Positions 7,576-17,066 are shown, numbered from the stretch's first letter. The stretch: DNA of 64,000 nucleotides from Streptomyces plumbidurans (GCF_019857225.1 NZ_JAFJSY010000006.1:1-64000); one strand, 5' to 3'. Notes: generated by a model from the letters alone, not told the origin. Numbers and translations are program-made.

Positions 7576-9561
7576 GTCGAACGCGAACCAGTTGACGTTC
7601 ACGAAGTCGTCGGGCTGGTCGCTCGCGAAGGTCAGATACACGGTGTGGGTGCCGGTGACCCCGGAGATGGCCGTGCTCTTCGTGGCCCACGTCTGCCAGC
7701 CGCCCGTGCCGGTGACCGCGATGCTGCCGACGGGTTCGCCGGAACGGGAGTTGAGCCGGATGTCGATCCGGCCGCCTGCACCGTCGGCGGCCCCGGACGC
7801 CAGCCGCACCCGGACCTGCGTCGCCGCCGTCCCGCCGAAGGCGACCTTGCCGTACTCGACCCAGTCGCCGTCGCCGACCGAGCCGATGTCCTCGCCGCCG
7901 CCGGTGTCCCCGGTGACCTCGACGGCGACACCGGAGGCGTCGTCGTACGCCTCGGCCTGGATGGCTGCGTAGGCGTCGGTCGTCGTGCCGCGTGAACCCG
8001 GCTGCGTCCAGACGTACGTGCCGACGGTCTTCGCCGGCAGCGTGTGCGTGAGCTGCCGGCGGCCGCTGCGCAGGGTGAAGTCCTGTGCTGTGGCAGTGCC
8101 GTTGACGACGACGGTCGCGATGGTGCCGTCCGGGTTGCGGTAGGCGACCGTGGTGACGGTGCCGGTGTTGCCGTAGTCGCTGAAGACGCGGTGGGCGCCG
8201 CGGTGGATGAACTTCGAGAACTGGGCGAAGAAGTAGTACTCGGGCAGGGCCCAGTAGACGTCGCGGTCGTCGAGGCTCTGGACGAACGGGGTGGGGTCGG
8301 GCACGCCGAAGTTCTGGGTGGCCCGGTTCTGGTCGAGCAGCGTGACCCAGGAGATGTAGCCCGTCGACCAGCTGCGCAGATAGCGGGCGATGCGGTCGGC
8401 GCCGTCCGTGCCCCACAGCATCCGCTCGGTCAGCACCATGTCCAGGTCGGGATAGCTGGTCTTCATCAGGGACATCGTTCTCGGGTCGCCGGAGTAGTCG
8501 TGCCAGGCGATGCCGTCGGTGTCGCGGTAGGTGTCGGTGTAACCGGCGTCCCTGCTGCCGAACATGTCGCCGAGATAGGTCCCGGTGTCGCCGAAGTTCC
8601 AGTCCCAGGCCCAGATCCGCGTGGTGATGCCGTGCGCGTCGAACTCCTTGCGCAGTTCCTCGACGAACCGCTTGGCCTGCTGTGCCGAGACGAGCATGCT
8701 CGGGTAGTGGCCCGCGGGCCAGCCCGGTTCGTTCTGCGGCGTCACGGCGTGGATGTGGATGCCCTGAGCGGCGTACGCCTGGACGACCTTGCGGTAGTAG
8801 CGGGCGAGGGTGGGGACGTGCTCGTCGAGCAAGTGGCCGTCGATGAGGCTGTTGTTGTCCTTCATCCAGGCCGGGGCGGTCCAGGCGGTACCGCAGATGG
8901 TGAGTTCCGGGTTGATCCGCAGGGCCTCCTTGAGGGTCGCGATGATGTGGTTGTCGATGTCCCTCTGGATGGAGAACCGCGACAGCGTCGGATCGGCCGG
9001 ACCGTCGTCGTACGTGTAGAACTCGCCGTGCGTGAAGTCGGACGTGCCGAAGCAGATCCGGGTGAGGTCGAAACCGGCGCCGTGGTGGGGGTCGAAGAGC
9101 GCGCGAAGGGCCTTGGTGCGGGCGCCCTTGCTCATCAACGACAGGTTGTGGACGGTCGAGTCCTCCATGGAGACGCCGACGCCGAGCATCCGCTGGTACG
9201 TCTTGGCCGGGTCCACGTTGATCACCGTGCCGAAGTCCTTGCCCGACGCGGTGAGCACGAGGTCGCCCTGCCGGCTGAGCTTGTGCGCGACCGCGGCGAG
9301 ACCGGTCGCCGGATCGGTGTACCAGGTGGCGCTCTTGGGCGCGAAGCCGGGCGCCGTGGACTCCGAACTCCAGGTCACCTCAACCCTGTTGGCGCCGTGG
9401 TGGCCGCCCGGCTCGGCGCTCGCCTGTCCCGGCAGAGCGAGCGCGGAGCCCGCCGCGGTCACGGCAGCGGCTGCCATGAACGTACGGCGGCTGAGCGGGG
9501 CACGGTCCTGCTCCTGCGGGAACGGCGGCTGCGCCGACGGCATGGAGGCAGACGTGGACAT
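7570..9561 (-). CDS. Tat-exported glycoside hydrolase family 30 enzyme with C-terminal CBM6
   Basis: Secreted enzyme of 663 aa. A twin-arginine signal (LSRRTFMAAAAV, about 23-34) ends near AQASAEPGG-like sequence at residue 49. Residues about 55-530 form a GH30 barrel plus beta domain, with the acid/base Glu278 in TPQNEP and a probable nucleophile Glu379 in VLTERM. The C-terminal ~130 residues resemble a CBM6 (IQAEAYDDASG, then WFAFDH). The likely substrate is a beta-linked polysaccharide or glucosylceramide-type bond; the subfamily cannot be settled by eye. The ATG at 9561 follows GGAG. An AT-rich palindrome lies 130 bp upstream. The N-terminal extension before the signal is long, so a later start is possible. 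Confidence 0.9.
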   Translation of the reverse strand: MSTSASMPSAQPPFPQEQDRAPLSRRTFMAAAAVTAAGSALALPGQASAEPGGHHGANRVEVTWSSESTAPGFAPKSATWYTDPATGLAAVAHKLSRQGDLVLTASGKDFGTVINVDPAKTYQRMLGVGVSMEDSTVHNLSLMSKGARTKALRALFDPHHGAGFDLTRICFGTSDFTHGEFYTYDDGPADPTLSRFSIQRDIDNHIIATLKEALRINPELTICGTAWTAPAWMKDNNSLIDGHLLDEHVPTLARYYRKVVQAYAAQGIHIHAVTPQNEPGWPAGHYPSMLVSAQQAKRFVEELRKEFDAHGITTRIWAWDWNFGDTGTYLGDMFGSRDAGYTDTYRDTDGIAWHDYSGDPRTMSLMKTSYPDLDMVLTERMLWGTDGADRIARYLRSWSTGYISWVTLLDQNRATQNFGVPDPTPFVQSLDDRDVYWALPEYYFFAQFSKFIHRGAHRVFSDYGNTGTVTTVAYRNPDGTIATVVVNGTATAQDFTLRSGRRQLTHTLPAKTVGTYVWTQPGSRGTTTDAYAAIQAEAYDDASGVAVEVTGDTGGGEDIGSVGDGDWVEYGKVAFGGTAATQVRVRLASGAADGAGGRIDIRLNSRSGEPVGSIAVTGTGGWQTWATKSTAISGVTGTHTVYLTFASDQPDDFVNVNWFAFDH

Positions 9562-9690
9562 GGGCGTCTCCTTGAGAGGGGTCAGGGCTCGCCGTCCGGG
9601 GCGAGGCGGGCTGCTCGGCGAAGTGCGCAGCCCGTGGCGGGCGGCGTCGGTGACCGCGGCCCGCGTGAAGCCCGACACTGTGGTGTCACG

Positions 9691-9710
9691 CATTAATTTA
9701 AGAACTAATG
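9691..9710. promoter_or_regulatory. AT-rich imperfect palindrome upstream of the GH30 gene
   Basis: CATTAATTTAAGAACTAATG is symmetric as CATTAnTT-n4-AAnTAATG (14 of 20 positions). It is a conspicuous AT island in very GC-rich DNA, 130 bp before the GH30 start. A carbohydrate-responsive repressor site is plausible. Confidence 0.5.
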
Positions 9711-9780
9711 GAAGTCTCCATGGGGCGTCAAGGTCTTGGACACGGCTGATCGAATCCGCGGGCGGCCGAGCGCGCCGGAC

Positions 9781-10068
9781 TCAGTGCTGATGCGGCTGCT
9801 GCGACTGCCCGTAGGACTGGCCGCTCGGGCCGCCGGCGGCCTGCGCCTGCATCTGGTCGGCCTGTTCCCCGGTCAGCCTGTGCTCGATGCCGCAGAAGGT
9901 GCACTGCGTCGCGTACTTCGTCGAGATCGGGAACAGGGGCACGAAGAACAGCGTGAACTTGGTGACGCGCTTCTTGAGCGTGTGCGCGGAGGGGTTACCG
10001 CAGTTGCCGCACACCAGCGTCAGGATCGCGAGCTGGTACAGATACCCCTTGGTACCGAAGATGATCAT
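9781..10068 (-). CDS. Small zinc-ribbon protein
   Basis: Protein of 95 aa starting MIIFGTKGYLYQLAILTLVC. Two CxxC pairs (CGNC about 20-23 and CTFC about 54-57) form a zinc ribbon around a hydrophobic stretch KFTLFFVPLFPIS. The tail is Gln/Gly-rich. Such zinc-ribbon proteins are common in streptomycetes and have no assigned function. The ATG at 10068 is chosen because GAGG lies eight bases upstream; an earlier in-frame ATG adds 14 residues without such a site. It follows the aldehyde dehydrogenase on the same strand, but its role need not be related. Confidence 0.8.
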   Translation of the reverse strand: MIIFGTKGYLYQLAILTLVCGNCGNPSAHTLKKRVTKFTLFFVPLFPISTKYATQCTFCGIEHRLTGEQADQMQAQAAGGPSGQSYGQSQQPHQH

Positions 10069-10130
10069 GCCGGTGGCCTCCCCGATCCGTGTCTCCGGCC
10101 ATCGTGCCATGCTCCCGCAGCAGCGCGCGG

Positions 10131-11546
10131 TCACAGCATCACATGCTTGACCTGGGTGTAGTCGAGCAGGCCGGTGAGGGAGAGGTCGCTTCCGTAGCCG
10201 GAGTGACGTACACCGCCGTGAGGCATCTCCGAGACCGTCGTGCCATGGGTGTTGACCCAGACGATGCCGGTGTGGAGCGCGCGGCTGGCCCGCATCGCCC
10301 GGTCGTGGTCGCGGGTCCACACGCTCGCGGCGAGCCCCTGCGGCACGTCGTTCGCCATGCGGATCGCCTCGGACTCGTCCGCGAAGGGCTGGACGGTGAC
10401 GACCGGCCCGAACACCTCGCCCTGCACGATCTCGTCCCGCTGCCGCACCCCTGCGACCACGGTCGCCTGGTGGAAGTAGCCGGGCCGGGGCAGCGCGGCA
10501 CCGCCCACGACGACCTCCGCATGCTCGGGCAGCCGCTCCAGCATCCTTTGTACGGCGGCGAGTTGGGCGGCATGGGCGAGCGGGCCGAAGTCGGCGCGCT
10601 CGTCGTCCGGCATTCCGGGCCGGCGCCCCGCGGCCCGCTCGGCGAAGGCGGCGAGGAAGGCGTCGTGGATCCGGTGATGGACCAGGATGCGGGTGGCGGC
10701 CGTGCAGTCCTGCCCGGCGTTGTAGAACGACAGCGACGACAACTGCTGTACGGCGTCGTCGAGATCGGCGTCCTCATGGATCAACACCGGTGCGTTGCCG
10801 CCCAGTTCGAGATGGAGCCGCTTCAGGTCGGCCGCCGCCGCGGCGGCGATCTCCTGACCGGCCCGGACGCTACCGGTGACGGCCACCAGCCGGACCTGCG
10901 GATGGGCAACGAGCGCGCGGCCGGTGTCCCGGTCGCCGCACACCACGTTGAACACCCCGGCGGGCAGATGCTCGGCGGCGAGGCGAGCCAGGAGCACGGC
11001 CGACGACGGCGTCGTGTCGGACGGCTTGAGGACGACCGTGTTCCCGGCCGCGAGCGCGGGCGCGACCTTCCACACGGCCATCATCAGCGGGTAGTTCCAC
11101 GGCGTGATCTGCGCGCAGACGCCGACCGGCTCACGGCGCAGGATCGACGTACGACCGGGCGTGTACTCGGCGGCCGCGGCGCCCGGCAGGTTGCGGGCGG
11201 CGCCCGCGAAGTACCGCAACACGTCCACGACGGCGGGCAGTTCGTCCGCCATGAACAGCGCACGCGGCTTGCCGGTGTCGGTCACCTCGGCGTCCGCGAC
11301 CGCGTCCGACTCCCGCTCCAGGGCGTCGGCGATACGCAGCAGAGCCGTCTGTCGCTGCCCCGCGGGCGTCGCCGCCCAGCCCGGAAAGGCATGTTGCGCG
11401 GCGCGGCAGGCCGTGTCCACGTCCTCGGCGGCGGACAGGGGCGCCGTGCCGTGCGGGAGGCCGGTGGCCGGGTCGATGAGCGGCAGGGTGGCACCGGAGG
11501 CGGCCGGTACTTCCTTGCCGCCGATGTGGTTGAGGCTGTCAGCCAC
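10131..11546 (-). CDS. NAD-dependent aldehyde dehydrogenase, probable aminobutyraldehyde type
   Basis: Protein of 471 aa, normal length for the ALDH superfamily. Visible features are the NPxN-like cofactor segment ITPWNYPLMM, the Glu247 general base in LELGG, the catalytic Cys281 in AGQDCTAATR and the C-terminal SGYGSDLS. It most resembles gamma-aminobutyraldehyde/betaine-aldehyde enzymes, which convert an omega-aminoaldehyde to the acid. The GTG start at 11546 overlaps the last eight bases of the amine oxidase and has GAGGAGG upstream, so the two are translationally coupled. It is last in the Rieske-ABC-oxidase operon, where it would consume the aldehyde made by the oxidase. Confidence 0.9.
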   Translation of the reverse strand: MADSLNHIGGKEVPAASGATLPLIDPATGLPHGTAPLSAAEDVDTACRAAQHAFPGWAATPAGQRQTALLRIADALERESDAVADAEVTDTGKPRALFMADELPAVVDVLRYFAGAARNLPGAAAAEYTPGRTSILRREPVGVCAQITPWNYPLMMAVWKVAPALAAGNTVVLKPSDTTPSSAVLLARLAAEHLPAGVFNVVCGDRDTGRALVAHPQVRLVAVTGSVRAGQEIAAAAAADLKRLHLELGGNAPVLIHEDADLDDAVQQLSSLSFYNAGQDCTAATRILVHHRIHDAFLAAFAERAAGRRPGMPDDERADFGPLAHAAQLAAVQRMLERLPEHAEVVVGGAALPRPGYFHQATVVAGVRQRDEIVQGEVFGPVVTVQPFADESEAIRMANDVPQGLAASVWTRDHDRAMRASRALHTGIVWVNTHGTTVSEMPHGGVRHSGYGSDLSLTGLLDYTQVKHVML

Positions 11547-12858
11547 GGCGCAGCGCCTCCTCGGCGGCGGCGCGGCCGGTGCGGACGGCGCCCTCCATGT
11601 ATCCGGCGACCCACTGGTCGGAGCCGCAGACGTAGAACGGTGGTTCATGGGTGCCGTGCAGGGGACCCACCGCCATGACCTCGCCCGGCGGCCACTGGGT
11701 GACATAGCCCTGCGTCCAGGGGTCGGTGCCCCACAGCCGCAGATGGCAGGTGGTCGGGCGGTGCGCCTCGTCGCCGAACATGGCGGCGATCTCGGCCAGA
11801 AGCTCGGGGATGCGCAGGTGCGACGGGGTGCCCAGCAGGACGCCGTAGCGCTCGGGTGGGACGAGCGCCGACAGGATGCCCTCGTTCTGCGGCCAGGTGC
11901 TGCCCAGGACCCCTTCGCTCTCCGACAGCCCGTTGAGGTCGTCGGCGCGCCAGAAGGGGCGGTCGTAGACGGCGGCGAACTTCGCGGCGACCGCGTGGCG
12001 TTGGCGGCGCAGGGAGGCGAGCCGGGCGTCGCTGACACCGCTGACCGCGACCGATCGCAGTGGTCCCACCGGCAGGGCGCTCACCACGGCCGTGGCGGTG
12101 AGGACCTCACCGGTGACCAGGCGTACGCTGCTGCGCCCCGGGCGTACGGTGACGGCGGCGACCGGTGCGCCGAGCCGGATGCGCGGGCCCAGTTCGCGGC
12201 CCATCACCTCCGCGAGCGTCGCCGAACCCTCGGCCAGCCGCAGTCCTTCCCAGTCGTCGTAGTCGTAATCGCCGGTGCCCGAGCCGGGTACGGCGGCGCT
12301 CTTGCGCAGGGCGGCAAGGAGGGAGATCCGTTCGTAGGAGCCGCCGGCCAGGGCTAGTTGGCCGATGTCCCACAGGCGCACCACGGCGGGGGAGGCGTGC
12401 CGGGAGCGCAGCCAGCCGGCGACCGAGAGCCGGTCCAGGGCGGCGGCGTCCGGATGCGACCAGGGGTCGTCGGGGTCGACCGTGGCGGCCAGCGTGCTGA
12501 ACTCCCGGCTCAGCAGCTCGTGTTGGGCGGCATCGCCGGGACCGAACCAGTGCGGCGGGTCCCCGGCCGAACGGCCCTCCGGCGTGGCCCGGGTGATGCG
12601 GCCGGGCTCGGCGACATAGCTGGGGACCAGCTCCAGACCGAGTTCCTTGGCGAGTTGGAGGTAGGAGGTGTGGCCGCGGCCGACCACCTCACCGCCGAGC
12701 TGGACGGTACGGCCGTCGGGGGCGCGGGTCTGCTCGACCCGGCCGCCGACGCGGTCGCGGGCCTCCAGGACCAGCACGTCGGTGCCGGCGGCGGCCAGGT
12801 CGCGGGCGGCCGAGAGCCCGGCGAGACCGGCGCCGAGCACGATCACGTCGTGATGCAT
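11539..12858 (-). CDS. FAD-dependent amine oxidase (monoamine/polyamine oxidase family)
   Basis: Protein of 439 aa. The N-terminal dinucleotide fold VLGAGLAGLSAARDL and ERVGG-like RDRVGGRVEQ bind FAD. The C-terminal GSDQWVAGYMEGAVRTGRAAA is the usual flavin-contacting end of monoamine oxidases. It should oxidise a primary or secondary amine to an aldehyde plus ammonia and hydrogen peroxide in the cytoplasm. It sits between a polyamine-type ABC transporter and an aminoaldehyde dehydrogenase, which supports polyamine or related amines as substrate. The gap to the upstream ATPase gene is only 29 bp. Confidence 0.9.
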   Translation of the reverse strand: MHHDVIVLGAGLAGLSAARDLAAAGTDVLVLEARDRVGGRVEQTRAPDGRTVQLGGEVVGRGHTSYLQLAKELGLELVPSYVAEPGRITRATPEGRSAGDPPHWFGPGDAAQHELLSREFSTLAATVDPDDPWSHPDAAALDRLSVAGWLRSRHASPAVVRLWDIGQLALAGGSYERISLLAALRKSAAVPGSGTGDYDYDDWEGLRLAEGSATLAEVMGRELGPRIRLGAPVAAVTVRPGRSSVRLVTGEVLTATAVVSALPVGPLRSVAVSGVSDARLASLRRQRHAVAAKFAAVYDRPFWRADDLNGLSESEGVLGSTWPQNEGILSALVPPERYGVLLGTPSHLRIPELLAEIAAMFGDEAHRPTTCHLRLWGTDPWTQGYVTQWPPGEVMAVGPLHGTHEPPFYVCGSDQWVAGYMEGAVRTGRAAAEEALRRG

Positions 12859-12887
12859 GGGTATCGCTTCCGATCGGGAAGGGCGGC

Positions 12888-13961
12888 TCAGGCCAGGACC
12901 AGGCAGTGCTCGGGGCGCCAGCCGAACTCCACCGTCTCGCCGCCGCTCCAGCGGTCCTCCATACGGGCACGGTCGGTGTTCTGCTCCAGCACCGACAGCG
13001 TGACGCCCGGGGCGAGTTCGATGAGATACGTCGTGGTCGGGCCGCTGTAGACGGTCTCGCGCAGCTGCCCGCGCAGCTTCGACATGCCCGGTTCGAAGTC
13101 GGAGAGCCAGATCTTCTCCGGGCGCACGGACACGCTGACCGCGGTGCCGTCGCTGATCCCGGACCGGGTGCCGACCGGCAGCGCCGGACCCTGCTCCAGG
13201 GCGACTTCACCGTCCCGGTAGGTGCCGCTCATCAGGTTGGAGGTGCCCATGAAGGAGGCGACGAAGCGGCTGGCGGGGTGCTCGTAGATGTCCTCGGGGG
13301 TGCCGCACTGCTCGATGCGGCCCTCGTTCATCACCGCGATCCGGTCGGACATGGTCAGCGCTTCGTCCTGGTCGTGGGTGACGAAGACGAAGGTGATGCC
13401 GACCTCGCGCTGGATCTGCTTCAGCTCCACCTGCATCTGGCGGCGCAGCTTGAGGTCGAGGGCCGCGAGCGGTTCGTCCAGGAGCAGCACGGCGGGCCGG
13501 TTGACCAGCGCCCGGGCGAGCGCGACGCGTTGGCGCTGGCCGCCGGAGAGGGTGCGGGGTCTGCGGTCGGCGAGCCCGTCGAGCTGCACCAACTCCAGCA
13601 TCTCGCCGACGCGTTGGCGGATCTCCGCCTTGGCGACGCCCTTGCGCTTGAGACCGAAGCCGACGTTGTCGGTGACGCTGAGGTGGTCGAAGAGGGCGTA
13701 GCTCTGGAAGACGGTGTTGACGTTGCGCCGGTTCGGCGGCCGGCCGGTCACGTCCTCGCCGGACAGCACCACCGAACCCTCGGTGGGGTCGGTGAATCCG
13801 CCGATCATGCGCAGTGACGTGGTCTTGCCGCAGCCGGAGGGGCCCAGCAGGGAGAAGAAGTGGCCGGCGTCGATGTCGAGGTCGAGGTGGTGGACGGCGT
13901 AGGAGTCACCGAACTGCTTGGAGACGCCGTCGAGCCGGACGGCAGGGGTCGTCGCGTCCAT
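12888..13961 (-). CDS. ABC transporter ATP-binding protein, polyamine (PotA) type
   Basis: Protein of 357 aa. It has Walker A GPSGCGKTT, Q-loop VFQSYALF, signature LSGGQRQR, Walker B VLLLDEPLAALD, the switch His in VTHDQDEA and a C-terminal TOBE-like domain after about residue 270. It energises import with the two permeases upstream. The ATG at 13961 is preferred because GGGGAG lies eight bases before it. A GTG at 13970 would overlap the permease stop as GTGA but has no room for a ribosome site. Confidence 0.92.
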   Translation of the reverse strand: MDATTPAVRLDGVSKQFGDSYAVHHLDLDIDAGHFFSLLGPSGCGKTTSLRMIGGFTDPTEGSVVLSGEDVTGRPPNRRNVNTVFQSYALFDHLSVTDNVGFGLKRKGVAKAEIRQRVGEMLELVQLDGLADRRPRTLSGGQRQRVALARALVNRPAVLLLDEPLAALDLKLRRQMQVELKQIQREVGITFVFVTHDQDEALTMSDRIAVMNEGRIEQCGTPEDIYEHPASRFVASFMGTSNLMSGTYRDGEVALEQGPALPVGTRSGISDGTAVSVSVRPEKIWLSDFEPGMSKLRGQLRETVYSGPTTTYLIELAPGVTLSVLEQNTDRARMEDRWSGGETVEFGWRPEHCLVLA

Positions 13962-13966
13962 GAGGG

Positions 13967-14848
13967 TCACTCCCCGGAGAGGATGTCGAGGCCGCCGCGG
14001 CGGCCGAAGAGGCGCGGGATGAACAGGGCCAGGGCGATCAGGGCGATGGAGCCCGCGAGCATCAGCGTGCCGACCGCGTTGATGGTGGGCTGGACGCCGA
14101 AGCGGATCGCCGAGTAGATCCGCACCGAGAGCGGCTGCGGGTCGACGCCGGTGGTGAAGTAGGCCAGCACGAAGTCGTCGAAGACCAGCGCGAAGATCAG
14201 TACGGCGGAGGCGAGCACCGCGGGCAGCAGGGCGGGCAGGGTCACCAGCCGGACCGCCTGCCAGCGGGTGGCGCCGAGATCCATCGCGGCCTCCTCCACC
14301 TCGGGGTTCAGGGCGGCGACACGGGAGCGGAGGATGACGGTGACGTAGGAGATGGAGAAGGTGATCTCGGCGAGCATCACCGTGCCGGTGGACAGGGCGA
14401 TGCCCAGGCCCTTGAACAGCAGCATCGAGGCGACACCGGTGACGATCTCCGGCGTGATCAGCGGCACCAGCATGACGAGGCCGGCCAGTGAGCCGAGCCG
14501 GGTGCGGCAGCGGACCAGGCCCAGGGCGAGGGCCACCCCGAGGACGACCGAACCGGCCGTCGCCACCAGGGAGATGCGCAGGCTGGTGCCCAACGACGCG
14601 ATGATCACGTCGTCGTGGGCGAAGGCGCGGTACCAGCGCAGGCTGAACCCGCCGAACACGGTCAGGGACTTCTTGGAGTTGAAGGAGTACAGCGCCACGA
14701 CCGCGATGGGCAGATACAGCAGCGCGAAGAAGAGCGCGGTGACGGCGATGAGGATGCGAGGCTTGCGGTCGGCGCGTCCTCGGCGGGTGCGGGACGTGGC
14801 CGCCGGGCGGGCCGGGGCGGTGGCGGCGGGCAGCTTGACCATGGTCAT
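13967..14848 (-). CDS. ABC transporter permease, polyamine (PotC) type
   Basis: Protein of 293 aa with six hydrophobic segments. The EAA loop EEAAMDLGATRWQAVRLVTLP (about 200-220) contacts the ATPase. It closely resembles spermidine/putrescine PotC permeases. Its ATG overlaps the preceding permease stop as ATGA, so translation is coupled. It pairs with the PotB-like protein to form the membrane channel. Confidence 0.92.
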   Translation of the reverse strand: MTMVKLPAATAPARPAATSRTRRGRADRKPRILIAVTALFFALLYLPIAVVALYSFNSKKSLTVFGGFSLRWYRAFAHDDVIIASLGTSLRISLVATAGSVVLGVALALGLVRCRTRLGSLAGLVMLVPLITPEIVTGVASMLLFKGLGIALSTGTVMLAEITFSISYVTVILRSRVAALNPEVEEAAMDLGATRWQAVRLVTLPALLPAVLASAVLIFALVFDDFVLAYFTTGVDPQPLSVRIYSAIRFGVQPTINAVGTLMLAGSIALIALALFIPRLFGRRGGLDILSGE

Positions 14849-15735
14849 CGGCGGACCTCCGCCTCGTCCTTGCGGGTGCGCCGCAGATAGCCGAACATCC
14901 CGACCAGCAGGACCAGCATCAGCAGCATGGTGAGCGCGGAGCCCAGCGGCCAGTTCTGGCCCTGGAAGAACTTGTCCTGGATGAGGTTGCCGATCATGAT
15001 CTGGTCCGGGCCGCCCATCAGTTGAGCGCTGACGAAGTCGCCCATGGCGGGCAGGAAGACGAGCACGAGTCCGGCCGCGGCGCCCTGCCGGGTGGCGGGC
15101 AGGGTGACGAAGAAGAAGGTGCGGAACGGTCCGCCGTACAGATCGCGGCCGGCTTCGACGAGGGAGACGTCGAGGCGTTCCAGGGCCGCGTACAGCGGGA
15201 TGATCATGAAGACGACGAAGCCGTAGACGAGTCCCGCGACCACGCCCACACCGGTGTTGAGGATCTTCGTATTGGAGTCGGCCAGTCCGATCGCGCGCAG
15301 GGCGCGCAGCACCGGTCCGTCGTCGGAGAGGACCACCGACCAGCCGTACATCCGCACCAGGTAGTTGGCGAAGAACGGCACGACGATCGCGGCGATCAGC
15401 GCGTTCTTGTAGCGGCCGCCGTGCAGGGCGATCGTGTACGCCACCGGGTAGGCGATCAGCAGACAGATCGCGCAGGTCAGCAGGGCGTAGCCGAGGGAGC
15501 GTGCGAGCACCTCGGTGTAGGCGGGGTCGGCGAGGGCGCGCACGCCGGACAGGTCGAAACCGAAGCGGGGGTTGCCCAGTTCGTCGGTGGTGCCGACCGC
15601 GAGGACGGCGACGAGGGCCAGCGAGGCGATCAGGAATCCGGTCATCCACAGGGTGCCCGGCAGCATCAGCCAGACCCACATCCGGTTGCCGGAGGTGTCC
15701 TTGCGGGTGCGCGAGGAGTGTCGGAGCAGTGCCAT
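14845..15735 (-). CDS. ABC transporter permease, polyamine (PotB) type
   Basis: Protein of 296 aa with six predicted membrane helices and the EAA-type loop EAGRDLYGGPFRTFFFVTLP. It forms the heterodimeric channel with the next gene. The ATG at 15735 begins three bases after the binding-protein stop, so the transporter genes are tightly coupled. Confidence 0.92.
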   Translation of the reverse strand: MALLRHSSRTRKDTSGNRMWVWLMLPGTLWMTGFLIASLALVAVLAVGTTDELGNPRFGFDLSGVRALADPAYTEVLARSLGYALLTCAICLLIAYPVAYTIALHGGRYKNALIAAIVVPFFANYLVRMYGWSVVLSDDGPVLRALRAIGLADSNTKILNTGVGVVAGLVYGFVVFMIIPLYAALERLDVSLVEAGRDLYGGPFRTFFFVTLPATRQGAAAGLVLVFLPAMGDFVSAQLMGGPDQIMIGNLIQDKFFQGQNWPLGSALTMLLMLVLLVGMFGYLRRTRKDEAEVRR

Positions 15736-15738
15736 GGC

Positions 15739-16863
15739 TCAGCCCGCCTTCACATGGGTCCAGGCGGTGTCGCGGGCGTCCTCCGCGGCACGGCCGCCGT
15801 TGCGGAAGAACAGGTCCGCCTTCAGGTCGTCCTCGGTGACCAGGCACTCGGGGAACGGCTTGACCAGCTCGGCGTAGACCTTCTCGGAGCCGGCCACCGG
15901 CATCGGGTAGCCGATGTACTCGATGTTCTTCTTCACGTTCTCCGGCCGCAGCATGTAGTCGATGAAGAGCATCGCCGTGCCCGGGTGGGGGGCGTTCCAC
16001 GGGATGGCGTAGCAGTCGGAGTTGATCGGCGTGCCCTCCTTGGGGGCCTCGAAGCCGAACACCGAGGGGTCCTTGGCCTGGTTGAGCATGGCGGCCATGT
16101 CACCGCTCCAGGCCTGTGTCATCAGCGCGTTGCCGTTGAGGAGGTTGTTGTAGCTGTCGCTGGAGAAGCCGCGCAGCCGCGGGCGCAGGGTGCCCAGCAG
16201 CGAGGTGATGCGGTCCAGGTCGGCCCGGTCTCCGGTGCTGACGTCCAGGCCGAGTTCGAGTGCGCCCATGCCGAGCACCTCGTCGCGGTCGTCGAGCAAA
16301 AAGACCTTGCCCTTGACCTTGTCGCTCCACAAGTCCTTCCAGGAGCCGGTCAGTTCACCGATCCGGTCGCGGCGCCAGCCGATGCCGGTCTTGTACGCGG
16401 TGAAGGGGACCGTGTGCGCGGAGTGGGGGTCGTACCAGGGGTCGGCGAAGTAGTCGTAGGCGCCGAACACGGCCTGGGCGTTGGTGAGTTGTGAGTGGTC
16501 GATACGGCGCAACCGGCCGCCGCGGACCAGCCGCTGGGCCCATTTGGCGGTGGGGAAGACGATGTCGTAGCGGTTGCCGGCGTTGAGCTTGGCGACCATG
16601 CCCTCCATCGAGTCGAAGTTCGACTGGACGACCCTGACGCCGTACTCCTTCTGGAAGCCCTTGAACACGGACGGGTCGACGAAGTCGGCCCAGTTGAAGT
16701 AGACGAGATCGCCGTCGACACGTGGCTTCACCGGGGCGAGCAGGCTCGGGTCGGGCTTTTTCGCGGGCATGAACCCGCATCCGCCGGCCGCGGCGCCGAG
16801 CAGGCCGAAGGCGCCTGCCCGCAGCATGGCGCGTCGGGTCGGTGGGGGTACCTCGGGGGACAT
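15739..16863 (-). CDS. Polyamine-type extracellular solute-binding lipoprotein (PotD family)
   Basis: Protein of 374 aa. The N-terminus has a twin-arginine signal (TRRAMLRAGAFGLLG) ending in a lipobox-like AAGGC, so it is probably a Tat-exported lipoprotein. The mature part carries the PotD-type fold with YFNWADFVDPSVFKGFQKEYG and YDIVFPTAKW near the N-terminus. It captures a cationic amine for the ABC channel; the exact ligand is unknown. The ATG at 16863 has GGAGAGGG upstream, and part of that ribosome site is included in a 10-bp stem (16874-16929). It is preceded by a 203-bp gap after the Rieske gene. Confidence 0.9.
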   Translation of the reverse strand: MSPEVPPPTRRAMLRAGAFGLLGAAAGGCGFMPAKKPDPSLLAPVKPRVDGDLVYFNWADFVDPSVFKGFQKEYGVRVVQSNFDSMEGMVAKLNAGNRYDIVFPTAKWAQRLVRGGRLRRIDHSQLTNAQAVFGAYDYFADPWYDPHSAHTVPFTAYKTGIGWRRDRIGELTGSWKDLWSDKVKGKVFLLDDRDEVLGMGALELGLDVSTGDRADLDRITSLLGTLRPRLRGFSSDSYNNLLNGNALMTQAWSGDMAAMLNQAKDPSVFGFEAPKEGTPINSDCYAIPWNAPHPGTAMLFIDYMLRPENVKKNIEYIGYPMPVAGSEKVYAELVKPFPECLVTEDDLKADLFFRNGGRAAEDARDTAWTHVKAG

Positions 16864-16873
16864 CGAACGCCCT

Positions 16874-16929
16874 CTCCGTCGAGGAACGGCACTGCTCCAG
16901 GGCTGGACCGGCTGGTCGGCTCGACGGAG
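16874..16929 (-). promoter_or_regulatory. Stem-loop overlapping the binding-protein ribosome site
   Basis: CTCCGTCGAG (16874-16883) and CTCGACGGAG (16920-16929) are perfect 10-bp complements with a 36-base loop. In the minus-strand mRNA the gene-proximal arm contains the GGAG ahead of the PotD-like start, so folding could hide the ribosome site. Confidence 0.4.
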
Positions 16930-17066
16930 GCCCTGACTCCGCGGGAAGGACCGGTCTGGGGAGGCTGCGAGTGTGCGTCAGCGGGGGAGGGGTAATCCCG
17001 ACCGCGGACGCACCGCCGGGAGCCGTACGGCTCGGATGCGCACGGCGTGCGGCGCGCGGGAGGACG

